Program-made: the position numbers and the translations under genes
In this document: positions 11,253 to 21,918 of the stretch, in pieces
Position numbering within the stretch: position 1 is the stretch's first letter
Layout of the letters: each line of letters opens with the position of its first letter
Notes under the pieces: generated by a model
The model's input: the letters and a program-made list of their open reading frames with translations, nothing else
Told to the model about the DNA's origin: nothing
Databases searched by the model: none
Assembly: GCF_014836675.1 (NCBI RefSeq)
Contig: NZ_JACSQK010000004.1
Span: forward strand, 248,001-312,000
DNA: 64,000 nucleotides
Source: Comamonas avium
GTDB taxonomy: Bacteria > Pseudomonadota > Gammaproteobacteria > Burkholderiales > Burkholderiaceae_C
Direction of reading: 5' to 3'

Positions 11253-13493
11253 TTATTGCTGCTGCTGTTGCTGCTGGTCAACTTCGTCACCACCGTTTTG
11301 CTCGGCACGGGGCGCGCGCTGCTCGCGTGGCTGACGTGGTTCACGGAACTGACGCTCTGCAGGTGCAGGACGATCACCGCGCTGCTGCTGCTCGCCAGCT
11401 GGGCGCTCGATCAAAGCCTTCATGGACAGCTTGACACGGCCCTTGTCGTCAGTCTCCAGCACCTTAACCTTGACCACTTGGCCTTCTTGCAGGTAGTCGG
11501 TAACCTTCTCTACACGTTCGTGGGCGATCTGGCTGATATGCAGCAGACCATCCTTGCCGGGCAGCAGATTCACCAGAGCACCGAATTCCAAGATCTTGAC
11601 GATCGGGCCTTCGTAGATCTTGCCGATCTCCACTTCAGCGGTGATCTGCTCGATACGCAGCTTGGCAGCTTCAGCCTTGGCACCGTCTGTAGCAGCAATA
11701 GTGATCGTGCCGTCTTCAGCGATATTGATTTGCGTGCCGGTTTCTTCGGTCAGCGCACGGATAGTGGCACCGCCCTTACCGATCACATCACGAATCTTCT
11801 CTGGGTTGATCTTCATGGTGAACAACTTAGGAGCAAAGTCAGAAACTTCGGTCTTGGCTTCACCCATAGCTTCTTGCATCTTGCCCAGGATGTGCATGCG
11901 CGCTTCCTTGGCCTGCGCCAGCGCCACTTGCATGATCTCCTTGGTGATACCTTGGATCTTGATGTCCATCTGCAGAGCTGTAATACCGTTGGTAGTACCT
12001 GCCACCTTGAAGTCCATGTCACCCAGATGATCTTCGTCGCCCAGAATGTCGGTCAGCACGGCAAATCGATTGCCATCCTTGATCAGACCCATGGCGATAC
12101 CAGCCACGTGCGCCTTCATGGGCACGCCCGCATCCATCATGGACAAGCAGCCGCCACACACCGATGCCATCGACGATGAGCCGTTGGATTCAGTGATTTC
12201 CGACACCACGCGGATGGTGTAGGGAAACTCTTCCTTGCTAGGCAAGCAAGCGGCCAAAGCGCGCTTGGCCAGACGACCATGGCCGATTTCGCGGCGCTTG
12301 GTCGACCCCATGCGACCCACCTCACCAGTGGCAAAGGGAGGCATGTTGTAGTGGAACAAGAAGGTATCTTCAAACTCACCTGCCAGCGCATCAATACGCT
12401 GTGCGTCGCGCTCGGTACCCAGTGTGGAGATCACCAGGGCCTGGGTTTCGCCACGCGTAAACAGGGCCGAACCATGGGTACGGGGCAGCACCGAGTTACG
12501 AATTTCGATAGGACGCACCGTGCGTGTATCACGACCGTCAATACGAGGCTCACCAGCCAAAATCTGCGAACGCACAATGTTGGCTTCGATGTCGAACAGC
12601 ATGCTCTCGACCTTGACGCCATCAAATGCCACACCTTGCTCAGTCAGGCCAGCCTTCACTTCAGCATAAGCCAGACGACAAGCGTGCGTGCGCACTTGCT
12701 TGTTGCGCTCTTGGTACGCGGCGCGCAGCTTGGCTTCACCCAGTTCAGCCACCTTGGCAATCAGTGCATCATCCTTGGCGGGAGCAGTCCACTCCCAGAC
12801 GGGCTTTCCGCCTTCACGCACCAGGTCGTGAATGGCGTTGATGGCAATCTGGCTTTGCTCGTGGCCATAAACCACAGCACCCAGCATCACTTCTTCAGGC
12901 AGCTGCTGCGCTTCGGATTCCACCATCAGCACGGCAGACTCAGTACCTGCGACAACCAGATCCATCAGCGAATCCTTGCGCTGGGTCTGACCGGGGTTCA
13001 GTACGTATTCGCCATTGATGCAACCCACGCGGGCTGCACCAATAGGACCATTGAAGGGCAGACCCGACACAGACAGTGCAGCAGACACAGCGATCATTGC
13101 AGCAATGTCGGCATCCACCTCGGGGTTCAACGAGATGGTGTGGATGACCACATGCACGTCGTTATAGAAACCTTCCGGGAACAGAGGGCGAATAGGACGA
13201 TCGATCAAACGCGAAGTCAGCGTCTCCAGCTCCGAAGGCTTGGCTTCGCGCTTAAAGAAGCTACCGGGGATCTTGCCGGCGGCGTATGTCTTTTCGATGT
13301 AGTCAACCGTCAGGGGGAAGAAGTCCTGGCCCGACTTGGCAATCTTGGAACCCACAACAGTAGCCAGCACCACGGTGTCGTCAATATTGACCAACACAGC
13401 GCCGGAGGCTTGGCGAGCGATTTCACCTGTTTCCATCGTGACCGTGTGCTGGCCCCACTGGAATGTCTTTGTTACTTTATTGAACATTGTCAT
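11253..13493 (-). CDS. pnp: Polyribonucleotide nucleotidyltransferase (PNPase)
   Basis: Phosphorolytic 3'-5' exoribonuclease of the RNA degradosome. The 746 residues contain two RNase PH-type domains (about 10-235 and 310-540) and a KH domain with the [10 protein letters not shown] loop near residue 572. An S1 domain follows (about 625-695), then a Gln/Arg-rich low-complexity tail ending in polyglutamine. I use ATG at 13493, because AGGAG lies 7 bases before it. A second ATG two codons later would have a 13-base gap. It follows rpsO, as in most proteobacteria. Confidence 0.98.
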   Translation of the reverse strand: MTMFNKVTKTFQWGQHTVTMETGEIARQASGAVLVNIDDTVVLATVVGSKIAKSGQDFFPLTVDYIEKTYAAGKIPGSFFKREAKPSELETLTSRLIDRPIRPLFPEGFYNDVHVVIHTISLNPEVDADIAAMIAVSAALSVSGLPFNGPIGAARVGCINGEYVLNPGQTQRKDSLMDLVVAGTESAVLMVESEAQQLPEEVMLGAVVYGHEQSQIAINAIHDLVREGGKPVWEWTAPAKDDALIAKVAELGEAKLRAAYQERNKQVRTHACRLAYAEVKAGLTEQGVAFDGVKVESMLFDIEANIVRSQILAGEPRIDGRDTRTVRPIEIRNSVLPRTHGSALFTRGETQALVISTLGTERDAQRIDALAGEFEDTFLFHYNMPPFATGEVGRMGSTKRREIGHGRLAKRALAACLPSKEEFPYTIRVVSEITESNGSSSMASVCGGCLSMMDAGVPMKAHVAGIAMGLIKDGNRFAVLTDILGDEDHLGDMDFKVAGTTNGITALQMDIKIQGITKEIMQVALAQAKEARMHILGKMQEAMGEAKTEVSDFAPKLFTMKINPEKIRDVIGKGGATIRALTEETGTQINIAEDGTITIAATDGAKAEAAKLRIEQITAEVEIGKIYEGPIVKILEFGALVNLLPGKDGLLHISQIAHERVEKVTDYLQEGQVVKVKVLETDDKGRVKLSMKALIERPAGEQQQRGDRPAPAERQFREPRQPREQRAPRAEQNGGDEVDQQQQQQQ

Positions 13494-13539
13494 GTGTTTA
13501 CTCCTAATGGAATAGCTGGCAGCGTATGTCCAGCAATGT

Positions 13540-13664
13540 TTTGGAGGTTAAACAGAACACGATGCCATTCCAGAAGCGCGTTTATAGCTACAAATAACAT
13601 AGCATTCATATTTAAAAACGCTTCTGGAATGACACAGCTTCGCTCTGTTTTAACAAACTCCAAA
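13540..13664 (-). repeat. Long imperfect inverted repeat in the pnp leader
   Basis: Left arm 13540-13578 and right arm 13619-13664 can pair. The innermost 13 bases are perfect (CATTCCAGAAGCG with its complement), and the outer part (TTTGGAG, GTTAAACAGA) pairs with small bulges. The 40-base A/T-rich loop is unpaired. The structure lies between the rpsO terminator and the pnp start, where E. coli has an RNase III-cleaved hairpin used in pnp autoregulation. Confidence 0.65.
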
Positions 13665-13668
13665 GTAA

Positions 13669-13705
13669 AAAACGCCTGAGCTAGGTGTACTAACTCAGGC
13701 GTTTT
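13669..13705 (-). terminator. Rho-independent terminator after rpsO
   Basis: Perfect 12-base stem AAAACGCCTGAG / CTCAGGCGTTTT with a 13-base loop, starting 15 bases after the rpsO stop. On the minus strand it is followed by a run of six T. Read-through or processing would be needed for rpsO-pnp co-transcription. Confidence 0.85.
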
Positions 13706-13720
13706 GATCTTGCACCGTGC

Positions 13721-13987
13721 TTACTTACGCAGGCCCAGCTTAGCGATCAAAGCAGTGTAACGATCTGCGTCCTTACCCTTCAGGTAGTCCAGCAGCTTGC
13801 GACGACGGCTCACCATGCGCAGCAGACCGCGACGACCGTGGTGGTCTTTAGCGTTAGCCTTGAAGTGGGGAGTCAGTTCGTTGATGCGGGCTGTCAGCAG
13901 TGCAACTTGCACTTCTGGGCTACCAGTGTCGTTTTCGGAACGAGCGTTGGCTTTAACAACTTCAGCCTTGATAGAGGCAGCGATCAT
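13721..13987 (-). CDS. rpsO: 30S ribosomal protein S15
   Basis: Primary rRNA-binding protein of the 30S platform, 88 residues from ATG at 13987 ([15 protein letters not shown]). The family signature runs from [18 protein letters not shown] to [20 protein letters not shown]. An in-frame upstream extension to 14032 is too long for the family. The rpsO-pnp order is conserved. Confidence 0.98.
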   Translation of the reverse strand: MIAASIKAEVVKANARSENDTGSPEVQVALLTARINELTPHFKANAKDHHGRRGLLRMVSRRRKLLDYLKGKDADRYTALIAKLGLRK

Positions 13988-14099
13988 TTTGATTTCCTTA
14001 TCTGTGGTGGTATCTGAACCCGTCAGAACCACCTAGGTGACTTGCGCCGTGGGCTGGAACGGCCTGCGGCGTGCGTCTTGCACCATGCAAAACTCTTTT

Positions 14100-14105
14100 A
14101 TTGTA
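14100..14105 (-). promoter_or_regulatory. Possible -10 box of the rpsO promoter
   Basis: TACAAT on the minus strand, about 113 bases before the rpsO start. No convincing -35 hexamer is visible 17 bases upstream. The remainder of the 280-base rpsO-pilin gap (13988-14267) shows no other feature I can name; promoters for both divergent units must lie here. Confidence 0.3.
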
Positions 14106-14267
14106 GCCGATTCCATATTCACTACTGCCCCAGTGAATTGCTTATGCTCTCGCCGGGCCCCTCAGGCCAGGCATACACCGCATGCTTTTTGACCGCTCAT
14201 CTCCTTGCATGCATCCATCAGTCTGCTGGCGGGCATTTTTTTTCTTTCAACAGCTAACCTTCCAACC

Positions 14268-14837
14268 ATGTTCACACCCTTGAAGCGCCCCCGCGCGAGA
14301 AAAAAGTGCTTGCCGCAATTGGGCTTCACGCTTGTGGAGCTCATTGTGTGCATTGCTTTTGTCGCCATATTAATGGGGCTTGCGCTTCCCAGCTTTACGC
14401 CATTAATTGAACGCTGGCGCGCCAGCCAAGCAACCTCTGACCTGGAATCGGTACTACTGTTTGCCCGCAACGAAAGCATTCGCAGAGGCGGTGGCATCTC
14501 TTTGATTCGCAATGCGCCAGATGAAAACTGCCCCGCGGCTGACAATGAATGGCAATGCGGCTGGGTACTGACTCTTGATAGCGATCAAGACGGCATCACC
14601 GACACAGGAAGCGAGCCACTTCAAATAGTTAATGCCTTAAGCAATCTCACTGTCACAGCCTCCGCAGAAAGCTCCGCCATCATCGTGGACCGCTGGGGCG
14701 GCATGCAGCTTCTTGGTGACAGCAATAGTTTCAATCTGGCTGTCCGGCCATCTTCTCAGCCTGAGACGCAAAGCCAAATACTCTGTATCAAGCCAGGCGG
14801 CCACCTGCAAAAAATCAAACCTTCTTCCAACTGTTAA
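14268..14837 (+). CDS. GspH/FimT-type minor pseudopilin (first copy)
   Basis: Class III signal peptide: a basic leader ending in LPQLG, cut before FTLVELIVC, with Glu at mature position 5 and a long hydrophobic helix. The 189 residues then show the GspH pattern RWRASQATSDLESVLLFARNESIRRGG and a C-terminal beta domain with several Cys. It is likely a minor pilin that primes type IV pilus assembly in the inner membrane. ATG at 14268 is chosen because upstream in-frame codons would place an extra hydrophobic stretch before the leader. First gene of the operon. Confidence 0.88.
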   Translation: MFTPLKRPRARKKCLPQLGFTLVELIVCIAFVAILMGLALPSFTPLIERWRASQATSDLESVLLFARNESIRRGGGISLIRNAPDENCPAADNEWQCGWVLTLDSDQDGITDTGSEPLQIVNALSNLTVTASAESSAIIVDRWGGMQLLGDSNSFNLAVRPSSQPETQSQILCIKPGGHLQKIKPSSNC

Positions 14838-14893
14838 AGCCAACCAGCAGCCACCAATCAAAAAACACGTTTGCTATAGATAAAGGATCTGAC

Positions 14894-15466
14894 ATGAATT
14901 TCGACCTCGTCATGACAAATTCCTACGCATCTGCATTGCGCGGTGTGACCATGGTTGAGATTCTTACTATTTTATCGATCACATCGATATTAATCGGATT
15001 AGGAGCTCCTCAGTTTTTTGAGCTTTACGAACGCTGGCAAGTATTGGAAGCAGCCCGCAGCCTGAAATCAACGTTACTGTTTGCACGCACCGAAGCCATT
15101 CAGCGCGGAGGCAATATTGGCATTCGCAAAAGAAATAACACTACCCAAGGTTGCCAAAATGCCAGCACCAATCAAGCATGGGGCTGCGGATGGTTCGTTT
15201 ATGCCGATCTCAATGGCAACGGTTCCTGGAATGCAAAAGAACCAAAGCTCTCAGAAGTTTCACTCACCGGAAATATCAACGTCATGCACACATCAGGCGG
15301 CATCAACATCAAAGTAGACCGTTATGGCATGGCCAGTGGGTTGAATACCAAGAGTTTTACTTTCTCTCCCAAAGACTCAGGAGTTAGCTCTTCCAACACC
15401 TATACGCTGTGCATGAGCTCAGGGGGTCGAATCCGTATCATTAATGAAGTCAGTTGCCAGAAATAA
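14894..15466 (+). CDS. fimT: GspH/FimT-type minor pseudopilin (second copy)
   Basis: A 190-residue paralogue of the preceding protein; both share the pattern ERWQVLEAARSLKSTLLFART-E-IQRGG. The prepilin leader ends ...SALRG and is followed by VTMVEILTIL, so the +1 residue is Val rather than Phe, while Glu at +5 is kept. A start at the ATG at 14912 is also possible. Its stop overlaps the pilV start by one base (TAATG), so translation is probably coupled. Likely role: minor pilin of the type IV pilus. Confidence 0.88.
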   Translation: MNFDLVMTNSYASALRGVTMVEILTILSITSILIGLGAPQFFELYERWQVLEAARSLKSTLLFARTEAIQRGGNIGIRKRNNTTQGCQNASTNQAWGCGWFVYADLNGNGSWNAKEPKLSEVSLTGNINVMHTSGGINIKVDRYGMASGLNTKSFTFSPKDSGVSSSNTYTLCMSSGGRIRIINEVSCQK

Positions 15467-16095
15467 TGAAAAAGACAACTTTACCCCCTGTCCAACGTGG
15501 CTTTGCGCTGCTTGAGTCGCTGATTGCGATTGTGGTTATGGCATTGGGCATCTTAGGCATCTTGGGCCTGCAAATGCGCACACTGACCAATACTCAAACC
15601 AGCCTGTATCGAGCGCAAGCGATTCGTCTGACTGAAGACCTTAACGAACGGTTAATGGCCAACCCCAACGCTTTTCTTAGCGCAAATGACTACCTCACAG
15701 GGTGGGAAAACACACCCACATCCCAGATCGACTGCAACACTACCGCGTGTGGACATACTGAACTTGCCGGCTTTGATATCGAACAATGGAAAGCACAAGT
15801 GCGCAACACGCTGCCAAATGGTGACGCAAGCGTTTTTTACACAGAAGACGAAGTCCTGGCAGATAACCGCCGACAGTTAGGCGTCATGATCAGTTGGCGT
15901 GAAAACGAAAGTATCGATAAAGAAAGCGAAGATGCAGACGGTTATCTCAACCCCTTAAATGCAAGCACAGGCAGCGGTAAAGCCATGAGCTGCCCGGTCA
16001 ATCAAACATGTCATCTGCAATTTATACCCGTGGTAGCCCGTTGCGCCCCCTATTTCGCGGGCACCAATGTACAAATATTCTGCCCTGGTTCTTAA
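15466..16095 (+). CDS. pilV: Type IV pilus modification protein PilV
   Basis: Minor pilin, 209 residues, with leader ...PPVQRG cut before FALLESLIAIVVMALGILG (Glu at +5) and the PilV-type continuation GLQMRTLTNTQTSLYRAQAIR. The C-terminal half has paired cysteines (DCNTTACG; SCPVNQTC; CPGS). ATG at 15466 overlaps the previous stop; an in-frame TTG at 15454 is less likely. It acts with PilW, PilX and PilY1 in the pilus tip complex. Confidence 0.9.
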   Translation: MKKTTLPPVQRGFALLESLIAIVVMALGILGILGLQMRTLTNTQTSLYRAQAIRLTEDLNERLMANPNAFLSANDYLTGWENTPTSQIDCNTTACGHTELAGFDIEQWKAQVRNTLPNGDASVFYTEDEVLADNRRQLGVMISWRENESIDKESEDADGYLNPLNASTGSGKAMSCPVNQTCHLQFIPVVARCAPYFAGTNVQIFCPGS

Positions 16096-16129
16096 ATATT
16101 CACAATATCAGCCTCTAAAAAGCATTTTT

Positions 16130-17026
16130 ATGTCAATCTCGCTTGTTTCACTGCCCCAGCAATACCGGCACATTGAACGACGCAAGCAAAGCGGCCTGTC
16201 TCTGATTGAGCTGCTAGTTGGTCTATCTATTGGTCTTTTGACCATCGCTGTGGCAATGGGGGCATTAATGACTTCGCGCAGTGTGACTGCCACGGTCACA
16301 GACTCAAGCCAGTTGCAGCAGCAGTCAGCTTACGCTTTTCGTGTTTTCGCTCAGCAATTAAGGCAAACAGGCTCAATGCGCCTTAATCTTGCTGCGCAAA
16401 AAACTGAAGATGCTGTCATCGATATTACGGACCCGGTGGCCTTTGAAACCAAGGCTGAAGGGTTCGATCCAATGATCGATATTTTGAGTGGTAAAGATTC
16501 ACCAAACGAGAACGAATTCAGCCTTTCAGTCGGCTACCGCAATTACACAGAACAGCTTCACACCGCAACTGCAGCGAACAAACGCGCATCCTTGCTACGC
16601 AACTGTCTTGGAGAGAATGGTAGTGCCACCCTAATTCAAAGTCACTTCGTTTTGCGTAACAACGAATTACTCTGTGCAGGGCAAGGGGATGCTCAACCTA
16701 TTGTGGATAACGTAGCTAATTTTCAAACACGCTACCTGCTGCAGACAACCCCACACGGGGATCCAAAAATGCAATATGTCAACGCAGCCACTGTTGGCAG
16801 CCAATGGAACAACGTATTTGCCATTGAAGTGTGTTTGGTGCTTTATGGCAATGAAGTCATTGATATGCCTGCAGGCAGTTCTTATTCAGACTGCCCTGCC
16901 GCTGATGGCTCTATTGCCGAAATCGACATGACGACGCTGGATGCTCCGCGCACACGCCGCATTCACAAGACTTTCCGCACCGTGTTTCAGCTGCGTAGCC
17001 AAGGGCTATTACAGGCAAGCAACTAA
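16130..17026 (+). CDS. pilW: Type IV pilus assembly protein PilW
   Basis: Minor pilin, 298 residues from ATG at 16130. The long leader ends ...RRKQSG and is cut before LSLIELLVGLSIGLL, with Glu at +5. The C-terminal domain carries the PilW-type pattern and ends in RTVFQLRSQG. The in-frame upstream extension to 16067 overlaps pilV and lacks a better ribosome site. Its place, 34 bases after pilV and 13 before pilX, matches the usual fimT-pilVWXY1E order. Confidence 0.9.
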   Translation: MSISLVSLPQQYRHIERRKQSGLSLIELLVGLSIGLLTIAVAMGALMTSRSVTATVTDSSQLQQQSAYAFRVFAQQLRQTGSMRLNLAAQKTEDAVIDITDPVAFETKAEGFDPMIDILSGKDSPNENEFSLSVGYRNYTEQLHTATAANKRASLLRNCLGENGSATLIQSHFVLRNNELLCAGQGDAQPIVDNVANFQTRYLLQTTPHGDPKMQYVNAATVGSQWNNVFAIEVCLVLYGNEVIDMPAGSSYSDCPAADGSIAEIDMTTLDAPRTRRIHKTFRTVFQLRSQGLLQASN

Positions 17027-17039
17027 CCCTCGCATCACC

Positions 17040-17804
17040 ATGCGCCATATGCATTCCCCACCTCCTTCACAGCAGCGCGGCGTAGCCCTGTTTATTGTGA
17101 TCATTTTTGTCATGCTTTCGATGCTTTTGGCACTTTGGGCATCACGCACGGCATGGTTTAACGAAATGATTGTTGGAAACGATGCAGATTACCAGCGTGC
17201 TTTTGAAGCAGCACAAGCATTATTACAAGACGCAGAATTAGATATTCGCCGAGAGCAAGCCAATGGAAGTGCATGCGAGAGTAATACAGATCAACCCACG
17301 CTCTGCCGCAAAGGCGATGAAGTTACAAAGATTCCCTCTGAAGAGCAAGACATCGGCATTTTGCTTGCGCAACTAGACAGCAATGGTGGCGCAATGAAAT
17401 GCCGCTATGCACTGTGCGCCAAACGCACAGCGGAACAAGACTTCTGGAACAACACCGATGAAAAGAAGGGCATCACCCTGGCGCAAATGGAAAGTTTGCA
17501 CAGCGACGGAACGCCTATTGGTGCGCGCTATGGCCAGTACACCGGCGCTGCTACCGGTGACGCAAGCAACCCCATTCTTGCTGAAAAAGCTGCAGGGCGT
17601 GGCGGCTGGTACTGGATTGAAGTTTTGCCCTACTTACAAGGCGCAGGCGGCTCCGGACTCCTTCCAAATGAAGCCAATAACCTTTTAGACCTGAGCCTCG
17701 ATATCTATGTGGTGTACCGCATCACTGCCTTGGCACATGGGCTCAAGCCTAATACCTTGGTAGTACTGCAGCAAACCTATGCGCGCCAGAGGCGAAAAGA
17801 TTAG
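17040..17804 (+). CDS. pilX: Type IV pilus assembly protein PilX
   Basis: Minor pilin, 254 residues. The leader ends in PPPSQQRG and is followed by VALFIVIIFVMLSMLLALWA. Mature residue 5 is Ile, not Glu. Loss of Glu5 is characteristic of PilX/GspK-type pilins that sit at the very tip and start assembly. The conserved motif AFEAAQALLQDAE follows the helix. ATG at 17040 is chosen because the longer frame overlaps pilW. It precedes pilY1 by 74 bases. Confidence 0.9.
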   Translation: MRHMHSPPPSQQRGVALFIVIIFVMLSMLLALWASRTAWFNEMIVGNDADYQRAFEAAQALLQDAELDIRREQANGSACESNTDQPTLCRKGDEVTKIPSEEQDIGILLAQLDSNGGAMKCRYALCAKRTAEQDFWNNTDEKKGITLAQMESLHSDGTPIGARYGQYTGAATGDASNPILAEKAAGRGGWYWIEVLPYLQGAGGSGLLPNEANNLLDLSLDIYVVYRITALAHGLKPNTLVVLQQTYARQRRKD

Positions 17805-17878
17805 TTCCACTGCTTTCTTTATCTGCCTATATTCATCGATCAATTATTTAATTTATAAAAAATTAACAGGAAAGTGCC

Positions 17879-20800
17879 ATGTCCCGTCAGCATATCAACA
17901 GAAAAAAATTTCAAAAAACGCTGCTGGCTTTGGCTGCAACCCCCTGCAGTGTGTTTGCACTGGATTTAGCTCAATCTCCCCCTGGAACCATCGACCCTTA
18001 TGTCGCGCCGAATGTCATTATTTCAATCGATGACTCAGGGAGTATGGGTTTTCGTTTAGATTCAGGAAGTACCAGTGGCGCAATCAATGATACAACGCCA
18101 AAAAGTGATGGGTCCTGGGATACAAAAAGCCGGCGCATGAATGTTTTGAAATATGCATTAAAGCAAGTTTTCAATGACACATCTCTTTTGCCAGACAAAA
18201 AAATTCGTCTCTCATGGCAAGCCATGTGGAACAATGGAGACTCCATTAACAAATATAATGAACTTTCTTACTGGTATGGAGGAAATACTGCCAATCCAGG
18301 AAAAGGAAAAACACCGGGCGCCACCGATGTAGGTAGTACCACATCAGGGCGTAAAAATAATATGAAGGTATTGGATGCTACACATCGAAAAAACTTCATT
18401 GAATTTATTGATTATTTACTCCCAAGCGGCGGAACACCTTCTCATGGTATGTTCAAAAATGCAGATGCTTATCTGCGCGCACAAAGCAACGGCAAGCCTG
18501 TAGATGGAGGTCCCTGGGCCACAAACCCCGGTGGAACAGACAAGTTAAGCAAAGAATTTCTAGGCTGCCGCCGCAATTATCACATCATGATGACGGATGG
18601 CCGCTGGAATGGAACGGCTTCTGGCGGGAACCTTGTCAGCACATCATTTACGCTCCCAGATGGCACAGCATATACCGCCAACTCTGCCCAGACTCGTGTT
18701 TATTACGACAACTACAAAAACACACTTGCAGACTGGGCATTTTACAGCTGGGCGACGAATTTGCAGCCATCCATCTACAGCGCCACCGACTCAAAAAAAC
18801 AAATATCATTGACCAGTGAATACCGCAAAGCTCCAGAAAGCGAAACTATAGGCGGCACTTCCATCAATAAATATTGGAATCCAAAATATAACCCAGCCAA
18901 CTGGCCACACCTTGTTACTTACACGATTGGCTTCAGTGATGAAGCGGTTACATGGCCCGGCGCATCGAGTATACAAAAGCCAACTGCAACGACTCCATTT
19001 GGTTATGACGGCAGTTTTCCGGACTTTGTTTCTGGAAACAAAAAATGGCCAACAATGGATAATGAAAACAAACGCGCACTGGATTTGTGGCATGCTGCCA
19101 TTAATGGCCGTGGAAGTTTTTATGCCGTAACCAAAGGCGAAGACCTGGAAAAAGCCTTTAGAGAAATTATTGGCGTAATTAACTCACAAGCAGAGCCTGA
19201 CCGCAGCTCAGCGGCCGTGAGCGGTACATCCTACGAAGACAAGCCTGTTGGACTTTACATTACATACAATGAACCCAAAGAAGCATGGAAAGGTGAAGTC
19301 AAAAGTTATCAAGTAACGAATAAAGGCCAAACTCCATTGTGGGATGGAAAAAGCACGGCCAGCATACTGGATGCAACGCAACCCACCAGCCGGGTGATTT
19401 TGACTTGGCATGATGGCGTTAAACAGGGAAGACCATTTCGCTGGACTAGCACAGAAGCCAACCTCAGCACTGCACAAAAATCATGCTTCAATATAAAACC
19501 TGATAGCGCGACAACCGCAGATTGTGCAAGCAATACATCGACCGACAAATTAGGCGAAGACCGTTTAAATTACATTCGAGGTGAAAGAGGCAAGGAATTA
19601 TCCTCAGGAGGTACTTTCCGCAACCGCCAAAGCAGACAGGGTGATATCGTCAACTCTAATGTCTGGTATGTGAAAGCCCCTGTCAGTAACTATGCATTGA
19701 AAGGTTATGCAAAATTTACACTGGATAATAAAGAAAGATTACCGATTATTTATGTTGGCGGCAATGACGGCATGCTGCATGGCTTCTCAGCTGACGATGG
19801 TAAAGAAAAAATAGCTTATATACCAAGAGGAACCATTCCCAATTTAACGCGGTTAACCTGGCCGTCTTTTGACGACAATCACCGTTACTTTGTAGATGGT
19901 TCGCCCATGACCGGAGATGTTGACGTCAGTGACCGCAGCAGCGCGCAATACACACCCGACTGGCGCACGATGCTGGTTGGCACTCTGGGCGGCGGTGGAA
20001 AAGGTTACTTTGTGCTGGATGTCACCAACCCCGACACAGATTTTGCGGAATCCAAGGCTTCCAAGCTGGTGGTTATGGACCAAACGCTGCACAGTAGCGA
20101 AACCATTAACTGCATAACCACCACACCCAAAAAGGGAGAGACCTCCTGCCTTGATCACGCACCAGCAGATCTTGGGCATATCTTTGCCACCCCTAGCACA
20201 GACGACAGCAACCCTTTGCGCAGCGGCCAAATTACGCTGTTGAATAACAATCGCTGGGCGGTTGTCATGGGCAATGGCTATAACAGCAAGAACGGACGTC
20301 CAGTTTTATTGATTCAATATCTGGACGGCGCCAAAGAGCTGTTGCGTCTGTCTGCAACCAGCGCCACAGCCACTGGCGACAACGTGAATGACAACGGCCT
20401 GTCCGCGCCACGTTTGGTCGATATCAATAGCGACGGACGCCCTGATGTTGTCTACGCCGGTGACATCAAAGGCAATATGTGGAAGTTTCTGATTAGCTCT
20501 AAAAATGCCACTGAGTGGCACACTGCGTTTAACGGGCAGCCTCTCTTTACGGCAAAGGGCGGCACTGCGGGCTCTCCAGAGACTCGCACGCTTGCGCAAT
20601 CAATCACAGCACCTCCTACCGTACGCGCGAATGACCGGACCAAAGTTACCGGCACAGGCACTTCTCAGAAAGTACAGGCAGTTGGAGGCATGATGGTGGC
20701 CTTTGGTACAGGTCGCAACATCACCACCTCAGACCCCGAAAGTACTGACACACAAACTTTGTATTCGGTGCTGGACAACACGCGTTACACCGTCCAGTTT

Positions 20801-21448
20801 GATACGGATACTAACCAGCGCTATGTTGAAGTGCACCCAGGAGACGCCAGCAAGTCGATTCCAGCGCCAACCCCTCTTGGCACAGGACTTGACGCGAAGT
20901 CCAAACAAAGCCAACTTGCACAGCAAAAGGTTGGCAAACAATTCAACGGTGAAAACAACAGCGAAGGGCGCGAGTATTGGCAAATCGACCAAACTACAGC
21001 CGCCAATGCGCCTTCCGTCGACTGGAATACCAAGAGCGGCTGGTACTTAGATCTGCCAGCCACTGGTGAACGCCTGCTTAAACAGATGAACTTGTACGAT
21101 GGCAGCAATATTTTGGCCGCCTATACCCAAGTACCGGCCAAGGGCTCAGACATCAATTCCGCCTTGGAAAGCTGTGAATCGTCTGCCGTTGATGAGGAGC
21201 GTCAATACCTGACCATGCTCAACATCATGGATGGCATGCGCCCCTCGGTGCAGTTGATGGACCTCAATGGCGACGGTTTTTATGACCTTGCGGCCGATCA
21301 TGGCGTTTCGCGCATGCGTATTGTCAAAGGTGCTCACCGCATTGTTGGCGACACCAAGCACTCCACTGATTTCGGCAAGGGAGACTCTTTTAACCTTGCG
21401 CGCATGCCAGAACAATCAATGCGCCCCAGCTGGCGCCAGCTTAAATAA
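17879..21448 (+). CDS. pilY1: PilY1 tip adhesin / pilus biogenesis factor
   Basis: 1189 residues with an N-terminal signal peptide ([15 protein letters not shown]). A von Willebrand A-like region begins at about residue 43 and has the metal-site pattern DDSGSMG at 51-57. The C-terminal half is the PilY1 beta-propeller, with calcium-loop-like motifs DINSDGRPD near residue 845 and DLNGDGFYD near 1127. Known homologues cap the pilus, promote its extension and bind surfaces. The first 600 codons are notably A/T-rich compared with flanking genes. RBS AGGAAAG precedes the ATG. Confidence 0.93.
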   Translation: MSRQHINRKKFQKTLLALAATPCSVFALDLAQSPPGTIDPYVAPNVIISIDDSGSMGFRLDSGSTSGAINDTTPKSDGSWDTKSRRMNVLKYALKQVFNDTSLLPDKKIRLSWQAMWNNGDSINKYNELSYWYGGNTANPGKGKTPGATDVGSTTSGRKNNMKVLDATHRKNFIEFIDYLLPSGGTPSHGMFKNADAYLRAQSNGKPVDGGPWATNPGGTDKLSKEFLGCRRNYHIMMTDGRWNGTASGGNLVSTSFTLPDGTAYTANSAQTRVYYDNYKNTLADWAFYSWATNLQPSIYSATDSKKQISLTSEYRKAPESETIGGTSINKYWNPKYNPANWPHLVTYTIGFSDEAVTWPGASSIQKPTATTPFGYDGSFPDFVSGNKKWPTMDNENKRALDLWHAAINGRGSFYAVTKGEDLEKAFREIIGVINSQAEPDRSSAAVSGTSYEDKPVGLYITYNEPKEAWKGEVKSYQVTNKGQTPLWDGKSTASILDATQPTSRVILTWHDGVKQGRPFRWTSTEANLSTAQKSCFNIKPDSATTADCASNTSTDKLGEDRLNYIRGERGKELSSGGTFRNRQSRQGDIVNSNVWYVKAPVSNYALKGYAKFTLDNKERLPIIYVGGNDGMLHGFSADDGKEKIAYIPRGTIPNLTRLTWPSFDDNHRYFVDGSPMTGDVDVSDRSSAQYTPDWRTMLVGTLGGGGKGYFVLDVTNPDTDFAESKASKLVVMDQTLHSSETINCITTTPKKGETSCLDHAPADLGHIFATPSTDDSNPLRSGQITLLNNNRWAVVMGNGYNSKNGRPVLLIQYLDGAKELLRLSATSATATGDNVNDNGLSAPRLVDINSDGRPDVVYAGDIKGNMWKFLISSKNATEWHTAFNGQPLFTAKGGTAGSPETRTLAQSITAPPTVRANDRTKVTGTGTSQKVQAVGGMMVAFGTGRNITTSDPESTDTQTLYSVLDNTRYTVQFDTDTNQRYVEVHPGDASKSIPAPTPLGTGLDAKSKQSQLAQQKVGKQFNGENNSEGREYWQIDQTTAANAPSVDWNTKSGWYLDLPATGERLLKQMNLYDGSNILAAYTQVPAKGSDINSALESCESSAVDEERQYLTMLNIMDGMRPSVQLMDLNGDGFYDLAADHGVSRMRIVKGAHRIVGDTKHSTDFGKGDSFNLARMPEQSMRPSWRQLK

Positions 21449-21465
21449 ATGCAACTCCTAGCGAT

Positions 21466-21888
21466 ATGAAAAAAAACAAAGGTTTCACTCTGATTGAGAT
21501 GATGATTGTGGTGGCAATCATCGGTATCTTGGCTGCTGTTGCCTACCCCAGCTACACCGAATACGTCATGCGTGGGCATCGTGCAGATGCACGCGCCGGG
21601 CTACTTCAAACTCAGCTTTGGCTGGAGCGTGCTGCAACTGCCAATGGGGTCTACCCCACAGAACTGCCAGCTGCGCTGACCTGGGCCAATGACAACAACA
21701 AGCGCTACACCATTGGCTTTGGGGCAAACAACACCAACGCGACGTTCACTCTCACAGCAACGCCTAAAGCTGGGGCCCAGAGCACTGACCGCTGTGGAAC
21801 ACTGACGTTGTCACACGCTGGGGCGCGCGACGTCATCAATCTACCGACGGGAAGCACAATGACTGCTGCTGACTGCTGGAGCCGTTAA
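21466..21888 (+). CDS. pilE: Type IV pilin PilE-type minor pilin
   Basis: 140 residues with a very short leader MKKNKG cut before [20 protein letters not shown], the classical type IVa pilin N-terminus with Glu at +5. The globular part has the [19 protein letters not shown] pattern and a C-terminal disulfide pair (DRCGTL and ADCWSR). Its position last in the fimT-pilVWXY1 operon is typical of PilE minor pilins rather than of the major pilin PilA, though I cannot exclude a major role. It starts 17 bases after pilY1. Confidence 0.9.
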   Translation: MKKNKGFTLIEMMIVVAIIGILAAVAYPSYTEYVMRGHRADARAGLLQTQLWLERAATANGVYPTELPAALTWANDNNKRYTIGFGANNTNATFTLTATPKAGAQSTDRCGTLTLSHAGARDVINLPTGSTMTAADCWSR

Positions 21889-21918
21889 GACTCCCCCGTG
21901 CGTTACCATTCAGTCGCC

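Noticed and set aside
12279..13679. 466-codon open frame opposite pnp
   Set aside because: Antisense shadow of pnp that also runs over the pnp leader hairpin.
21889..21918. FMN riboswitch upstream of ribD
   Set aside because: The gap to pilE is only 30 bases and shows none of the conserved FMN-aptamer blocks.
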